From contig DASTUJ010000098.1 of the NCBI GenBank assembly GCA_035759705.1, positions 1 through 34,359 of the forward strand: a DNA stretch of 34,359 bases, given 5' to 3'. Made by a program: the position numbers and the translations under genes. Origin of the DNA: Actinomycetota bacterium. GTDB lineage: Bacteria > Actinomycetota > CADDZG01 > JAHWKV01. Below the pieces are notes generated by a model, which was not told where the DNA came from, searched no databases, and saw only the letters and a program-made list of their open reading frames with translations. Of this stretch, positions 30,162 to 34,359 are shown one piece after another (positions within the stretch are counted from its first letter, which is position 1; each line of letters begins with the position of its first letter).

Positions 30162-30611
30162 TTAGCTTGCCAGCTGGCCTCGGACGGCGCCGTCGGGATA
30201 CTGCTCCGAGTGGACGTTGACGTAGAAGTTCGCCGGCTCCTCCGAGATGTCTTCGAGGTCGGACTCGCTGACCCCGTCGACGCACTTGTCGGCACCGTCG
30301 TCCTCACCCTCGGGATACTCCAGGTTGACCAGAACGGGTCCTGCTTCGCCCTCCTCGCCGGAATGGATGTGGGCGGCCTGCACGTTCTGGACCCCCTCGA
30401 GGGAGATGTCGTAGCAGATCTGGTTTTCGTCGGAGTTGATCTCGATCTCGGCTTCGCCGGTGCCGTCGCCGCCGCACGTGTCGCCGTCACAAACTTCCTC
30501 GGCGCCGGTCAGCTGAATGTCGAATTCGCCGCCTTCGTCGTCACCCGGGTTGCAGGAAGCCAGCAACAAGGCGGCCACCAGGGCCAGGGCCAGTATCGAA
30601 AATCTCTTCAT
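30162..30611 (-). CDS. CHRD-domain lipoprotein
   Basis: A 149-residue lipoprotein. The signal LALALVAALLLASC ends in lipobox LASC with Cys20 as lipid site. Residues 32-149 form a CHRD domain: start LTGAEEV, middle AAHIHSGEEGEAGPVLVNL and end FYVNVHSEQYPDGAVRGQL. CHRD domains occur in chordin and in many bacterial exported proteins; their bacterial role is unknown. The rest is very acidic, with four further cysteines that may pair. AAAGAGG lies 6 bases before the ATG. The 91-base gap to the rsbQ start holds a G/C-rich run without a T tail. Confidence 0.88.
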   Translation of the reverse strand: MKRFSILALALVAALLLASCNPGDDEGGEFDIQLTGAEEVCDGDTCGGDGTGEAEIEINSDENQICYDISLEGVQNVQAAHIHSGEEGEAGPVLVNLEYPEGEDDGADKCVDGVSESDLEDISEEPANFYVNVHSEQYPDGAVRGQLAS

Positions 30612-30726
30612 GGCGAACCTCTTTCTTCTCGGGTGACGATCAAGTCATCTCTCCCCGGAGAACGCTGCCGCCAAACGGAGAGACCTTCACAGGTTATGCC
30701 AGCAAGGTTATCAAGCGGGGACCGGC

Positions 30727-31290
30727 TCAGGCGGCCCGCCCGGCCTTTCTCTTCAGGACGTATCCGACGGCCAGCGCGACGCCGAGCGTAAGGGCAAAGA
30801 TGAGGCCCTTCGTGGCCTGGCTCGGCCCCTCGTTGGGGACGGAGTTAGCATCTTCGCTCGGCGGGTCGACCTGTTCGCCGGCGCCCCTGGTTGAGCTGTC
30901 GAGCGAGCGGGCGTTCTCCAGCCCGGGCGAGTACTCCTGGGTGGCGGTGCAGGCGTTGTCCTCGAAGGGCGGCGCCTCGTTTATCGGCACGAACAGGTAC
31001 TTGTCCCCCTTCACAAACGACCGGTCGACCGAGGTGATGCTTTGAGGGTCGCCCGGGCCGCCCCGGACCTCCACCTGCTCGGGAAGGTCTCCGCCCTTCC
31101 ACACCTCGTCGACCAGGACGGTGGCGATGCGGTCTCCGCCGGCCACCGACACCACCGTTCCGGTGAACACCACGCTGGAGGCGGCGAGGCTCTCGCTCAA
31201 CGGAAGCTGGACCGCGCACGATGCGTGGGCCGCCACCGGCAGGAGGAGGACCGCCAGAAGGCCGAGCAGGACGAGGAGGGTTGTTTTCAT
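30727..31290 (-). CDS. Secreted protein with C-terminal membrane anchor, unknown
   Basis: A 187-residue protein. Signal peptide to about HASC (24); the mature protein starts with a cysteine. The core SSVVFTGTVVSVAGG followed by ATVLVDEVWKG looks like a small beta-barrel of the TIMP/netrin-like (OB) type seen in other bacterial exported proteins starting with Cys; this is a tentative likeness. A polar, Ser/Glu-rich linker (about 125-160) leads to a membrane segment GLIFALTLGVALAVGYVL and a basic end KRKAGRAA. There is no LPxTG motif, so anchoring is by the helix. It starts 16 bases after the HxlR/SCP2 gene, likely on the same transcript. Confidence 0.75.
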   Translation of the reverse strand: MKTTLLVLLGLLAVLLLPVAAHASCAVQLPLSESLAASSVVFTGTVVSVAGGDRIATVLVDEVWKGGDLPEQVEVRGGPGDPQSITSVDRSFVKGDKYLFVPINEAPPFEDNACTATQEYSPGLENARSLDSSTRGAGEQVDPPSEDANSVPNEGPSQATKGLIFALTLGVALAVGYVLKRKAGRAA

Positions 31291-31306
31291 AGCTCTTTGA
31301 CGGATG

Positions 31307-32314
31307 CTAACCCGTCCCCGGTTCCCGGTTGGAGAAACCGAAGATCTCGATGCAACGGATCGCGGCGGCGATGTTCCCGTCCACCCGGGCGACGCCCGAG
31401 ACGATCACGTCCAGCGGGTTCGCCTGGCCGGCGGCGATCGCCAGGAAGGTCCTAACGTCGGTGGTCAGGGTGAACGCCGGGTCGGCTGCCCACCCCTGGG
31501 CAGTTTCGACGGTCCCATCGGCGACGGTGACGCTGAAGACCTCCCCGTCGATGTCCATCTGGTAGGTCTCCTTGACGCCCCGCGCCAGCTCGGGCCGGAA
31601 GGTCGCCCGCATCGCCAGTGCTCCCCAGCCCGGCGCCCGGGTGCCTTCGGCTTCCTCCGGCTCGGGCCGCGGGAACCCGAAGATCTCGACGCAGCGCAGG
31701 CCCGCCTCCTCGCTTCCCTGGATCACGGCCTTTCCCTGAGCCGCCGCCTCGGCCGGGCTGATCTGGCGGGCGCCCATCGCCATCAGGGTTTCCACATCGG
31801 TGGAGATCACCAGGTCGGGCTGCCCGACGGCGCCCTGGTAGGTCTGCAGGGTTCCGTCCTCTACCTTGAGCTGGAAGGTGTCGTCGTCGATGCGGAACTC
31901 GTAGATTTCCCGCACGCCGGCGGCCGCCTGGGCATTGAAGGTCGAGCGCATGGCGAGAACCCCCCAGCCGGGCCGGAGAACGTCCTCGGCAGCCGGCGAG
32001 TCCATGGTCTCCATCCCCCACCGGGCCAGCTCCAGTAGCGCCGGCTCGAGCTTGATCCCACGGTCGGTCAGCTCGTAGACCACGGCTCCCGAGGGCGGGG
32101 GCATCTGTCGTTTGCGGACCAGCCCGGCCGCCTCCAGGTCCTGCAGCCGCTTGGCAAGCAGGTTGGTCCCGATGCCGGGCAGGCCGTCGAGCAGGTCCTT
32201 GTACCGGCGGGGGCCCAGCATGAGCTCACGGATCAGAAGCAGGGTCCAGCGTTCTCCTACGAGGTCCAGGGCGCGGGCAAGGCTTTCGAACTGTCCGTAC
32301 GTTCGTTTCCCCAT
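31307..32314 (-). CDS. HxlR-type winged-helix regulator fused to two SCP2 domains
   Basis: A 335-residue transcription factor. Residues 8-95 are an HxlR winged helix (LDLVGERWTLLLIRELMLG; then NLLAKRLQDLEAAGLVRK). Two copies of an SCP2 sterol-carrier-like domain follow, about 113-215 and 227-328, which align with each other: PGWGVLAMRSTF/PGWGALAMRATF, REIYEFRIDDDTF/KETYQMDIDGEVF, and RCVEIFGF/RCIEIFGF at the ends. SCP2 domains bind lipids, so I infer a regulator that senses a hydrophobic molecule. The ATG at 32314 is the natural start; a TAAACT 13 bases upstream could be the -10 of a leaderless transcript. The neighbouring upstream fusion enzyme may make or remove its ligand. Confidence 0.9.
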   Translation of the reverse strand: MGKRTYGQFESLARALDLVGERWTLLLIRELMLGPRRYKDLLDGLPGIGTNLLAKRLQDLEAAGLVRKRQMPPPSGAVVYELTDRGIKLEPALLELARWGMETMDSPAAEDVLRPGWGVLAMRSTFNAQAAAGVREIYEFRIDDDTFQLKVEDGTLQTYQGAVGQPDLVISTDVETLMAMGARQISPAEAAAQGKAVIQGSEEAGLRCVEIFGFPRPEPEEAEGTRAPGWGALAMRATFRPELARGVKETYQMDIDGEVFSVTVADGTVETAQGWAADPAFTLTTDVRTFLAIAAGQANPLDVIVSGVARVDGNIAAAIRCIEIFGFSNREPGTG

Positions 32315-32364
32315 GACCGAGCCCAGTTTAGACCCCACCCGCACCACCTTCGGCCGGGCTCCGG

Positions 32365-34359
32365 TCAGCTGCGGGCCACCGGGAAGCTCTCCTTCATTGC
32401 CTCGGAAAGGAAGGGGATGAGCGCGTCTTTCACTGCCTCCGGGTTGTCGACGAAGGGCCAGTGACCGCTCTTTTCGAGCACCACGACCCGTGCGTTGGGG
32501 AAGGTGACCTTCTGGCCCTCGGCGAACTGGTACCCGAGGTAGGGGTCCTTCTTCCCCCAGATCACCAGCACCGGACGCTCGATCTTGCCGAGAACCGCCC
32601 GCAGCTGCTGCGACGGCGTGTTCACGTCCCGGGTAGCGCGATAGAGCTTCAGCACCGCCCGCTTGGTGCCGCGGTCGAAGTCTTCGTACATGCGGTCGAG
32701 GAACGGCCGGGGGAGGCCGCCGGAGTTCCCGTGGCGGAGCAGGAGACGGAATGCGGGCGCAGTCGACATGGCGGTGAACAGCTCCCCCACCACCGGCGTC
32801 TGCCAGATCTTCGCCAGGTAGTGCCAGCGGTAGCCGAGCAGCACGCCGGTGTCGATCAGCGTGGCGCTGGCGTACGCCTCGGGGTTGGCGGCCGCCCAGG
32901 CAAGCGCCCACGGTCCACCGAAGTCGTGGGCCACCAGGTGCGCCCGGTCGATGCCAAGCTGGTCCAGCATCTTGCCCAGGTGGGCGGCGTAACCCTCGAC
33001 CGTGTAGTCGAAGCCGGCCGGTTTGCCGGCCTTGCCGAACCCGGGCATGTCCATGGCGACGGCGCGGCCGAGCTTGCCCGCCTCGGCGACCAGTCTGGTG
33101 TAGTCCTCGGAAGAGCCGGGGTTCCCGTGGACGAACACCACGGCCTCCCGCGCCCCGTCGGGACCGGACTCGATGACCGGCGACTCGATACCGGCAACCT
33201 CAATCGTCCTCCGCCTAAGGCCCGGCTCGTCCGGCGGGCTCATGACCCGGCTCGCCTGGATCCGGTTGCGTGCGGTCAGCTCCTTGTCGGACCGGGAGCG
33301 CAGGTTGACGAGCGCCGCGCGGCCCATCGTCACGGGCGACACCAGCTTGCTCACGGGGATGACCCGGCCCCCGAAGTCGTGGATGACGTTCGCCAGCTTG
33401 GCGTCCTTGGCGCCGGCCGAGAACAGCAGCTTCTCGGCCGGGTTGTAACGGCGGTTGAGGCTGTACTCGTTGACCATCAGGTAGTGCGCCAGGAGCTCCC
33501 TCCGAACCCTCCGGCGGTAGGCGGTCACGGCATCCTTCAGCTCCTCGCGGCTGCCCAGGTGCCCGGCGGTGCACTCCACCAGCCACTCGGCCTCCTGGAA
33601 CGCCCACCCGCACCCGACACCGAACAGCGGGTCGGAGGCGACCATGGCGTCGCCGGTAAATGCGAGGCCTTCGGGGGGCGAGTTCCGCCAGAAGTTCGGC
33701 AGGTCGACCGCTCCGATGACCTTGGAGACCTGCTTGGCGTTGCTGAGGTCCGGCCCGTCGGGGAGGCGCTCGAACGTGCGCCGGATGTTGCCGGCCAGGT
33801 CCTTGCGGAACCAGTCAAGCTTCTCCTTGCGGCCGAACATGCAGGCCAGGATGCTAATGCCGTCCTCGTTCGGGAAGACGTAGGCGACGTCGGGGTCGAG
33901 GAACCAGGTCCGGGCGGCGTTCCGCGGGTTGGGGATGCCTTCGTAGTAGGCGAAGTATCCGGAACGCTTGTTGGGAAGCTTCTTGGCCCCCACGCCGGCG
34001 AGCTCGGCGAGCCTCGAGTGACGCCCGTCGGCCGCCACCACCAGCGCGGCAGAGATCGACGAGACGTTTCCGTCGGGGTCGCGGACCTCGACGCCGATTA
34101 CCCGGGAGCCGTCCCGGACCAGCCCGGTGGCGGTCCGGCCGGGCAGGTAGGTCACGCCCGGCGTCTCTGCGGCAGTCGCACGCAGGATCGGGTCGAGAGC
34201 CTCCCGGCGGAGGCTGTAGCCGTATGCTGCGTCGCCCTCGGGCCGGCGGATCCAGCCCCATCGGTTCCACATCTCCAGCGAGTTGCGGACGGCGCCGGCC
34301 TCCTCCAGCTTCTCGGCGACGCCCAGGCGCTGAATGGTCGGGGTGGCGGAGGGCTGGAT
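32365..34359 (-). CDS. FAD-dependent monooxygenase fused to an alpha/beta hydrolase (incomplete)
   Basis: 664 residues are visible; the N-terminus with the first FAD motif lies beyond the right edge. In the numbering from the first visible ATG (34272), residues 1-300 resemble PHBH-type FAD oxygenases: LVVAADGRHSRLAELAGV (78-95) and FTGDAMVASDPLFGVG (205-220), the GD box that contacts the FAD ribose. After a link region, residues 355-625 form an alpha/beta hydrolase with HGNP (382-385), nucleophile Asp450 in AHDFGGPW, acid Asp576 in GKKDPYL and His604 in SGHWPF. An Asp nucleophile in an HDxGG box marks haloalkane dehalogenase and epoxide hydrolase relatives, not serine esterases. No stop or start divides the two parts. 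It ends 51 bases before the HxlR/SCP2 gene on the same strand. Substrate unknown. Confidence 0.85.
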   Translation of the reverse strand: MQPSATPTIQRLGVAEKLEEAGAVRNSLEMWNRWGWIRRPEGDAAYGYSLRREALDPILRATAAETPGVTYLPGRTATGLVRDGSRVIGVEVRDPDGNVSSISAALVVAADGRHSRLAELAGVGAKKLPNKRSGYFAYYEGIPNPRNAARTWFLDPDVAYVFPNEDGISILACMFGRKEKLDWFRKDLAGNIRRTFERLPDGPDLSNAKQVSKVIGAVDLPNFWRNSPPEGLAFTGDAMVASDPLFGVGCGWAFQEAEWLVECTAGHLGSREELKDAVTAYRRRVRRELLAHYLMVNEYSLNRRYNPAEKLLFSAGAKDAKLANVIHDFGGRVIPVSKLVSPVTMGRAALVNLRSRSDKELTARNRIQASRVMSPPDEPGLRRRTIEVAGIESPVIESGPDGAREAVVFVHGNPGSSEDYTRLVAEAGKLGRAVAMDMPGFGKAGKPAGFDYTVEGYAAHLGKMLDQLGIDRAHLVAHDFGGPWALAWAAANPEAYASATLIDTGVLLGYRWHYLAKIWQTPVVGELFTAMSTAPAFRLLLRHGNSGGLPRPFLDRMYEDFDRGTKRAVLKLYRATRDVNTPSQQLRAVLGKIERPVLVIWGKKDPYLGYQFAEGQKVTFPNARVVVLEKSGHWPFVDNPEAVKDALIPFLSEAMKESFPVARS

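Noticed and set aside
1-34359. Mobile element, prophage or transferred island
   Set aside because: No transposase, integrase, terminal repeats, tRNA attachment site or clear shift in composition was seen.

Overview
The window is G+C-rich, gene-dense chromosomal DNA with many GTG and TTG starts and many 1-4 base stop/start overlaps. Gene content suggests a member of the Actinomycetota. Supporting genes are a NarK-type transporter, an HxlR-type regulator fused to SCP2 domains, an L,D-transpeptidase, a DrrAB-like ABC pair and a low-affinity iron permease family protein. I cannot place it more precisely. I found no rRNA, tRNA, CRISPR array, transposase, integrase or phage gene, so this looks like ordinary chromosome and not an island.

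Layout. 1-3.6 kb: the end of an unknown gene, then a minus-strand magnesium/osmotic operon (MscS-like channel, free-standing MgtE N/CBS protein, MgtE transporter, DUF1801 protein). 3.7-6.95 kb: an iron permease family protein and a class I ribonucleotide reductase large subunit with NrdR-like boxes but no NrdB next to it, closed by a bidirectional terminator. 7-9 kb: two small exported proteins, a [2Fe-2S] ferredoxin with a clear promoter and an unusual leader, and an unknown membrane protein. 9.1-11 kb: a Rieske ferredoxin and a NarK nitrate/nitrite transporter. 11-13.7 kb: a papain-fold peptidase fused to an alpha/beta hydrolase, and a small membrane protein. 13.9-17.8 kb: two small membrane proteins coupled to a CrtI-type FAD oxidoreductase, facing an SDR/SRPBCC pair. 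17.9-24.2 kb: a molybdoenzyme locus. Its minus-strand operon encodes cytochrome b, a NarB-like catalytic subunit, a four-cluster ferredoxin and a Rieske protein; it is divergent from mobA-moeA. 24.3-28 kb: L,D-transpeptidase, a zinc-ribbon protein, an ABC exporter and a glycine-rich secreted protein. 28-34.4 kb, all minus strand: an RsbP-like phosphatase with its RsbQ-like hydrolase, a CHRD lipoprotein, a secreted anchored protein, an HxlR regulator with two SCP2 domains, and an incomplete FAD monooxygenase/alpha-beta hydrolase fusion running off the right edge.

How the genes fit together. Nitrate chemistry is the main theme. NarK would bring nitrate in, the NarB-like complex would reduce it with electrons from the membrane cytochrome b/Rieske module, and MobA and MoeA would build the molybdenum cofactor. 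The free ferredoxin and the soluble Rieske protein are possible extra electron carriers. A second theme is stress sensing: RsbQ/RsbP-type energy-stress signalling, Mg2+ sensing and an MscS channel.

The observations I rate highest are: the NarB/cytochrome b/Rieske complex with a topology puzzle; the papain-hydrolase and FAD-hydrolase fusions; a ferredoxin leader with two mutually exclusive pairings, one covering the start codon; an RsbQ/RsbP pair; and two conserved genes whose reading frames extend upstream without an ATG, GTG or TTG start.
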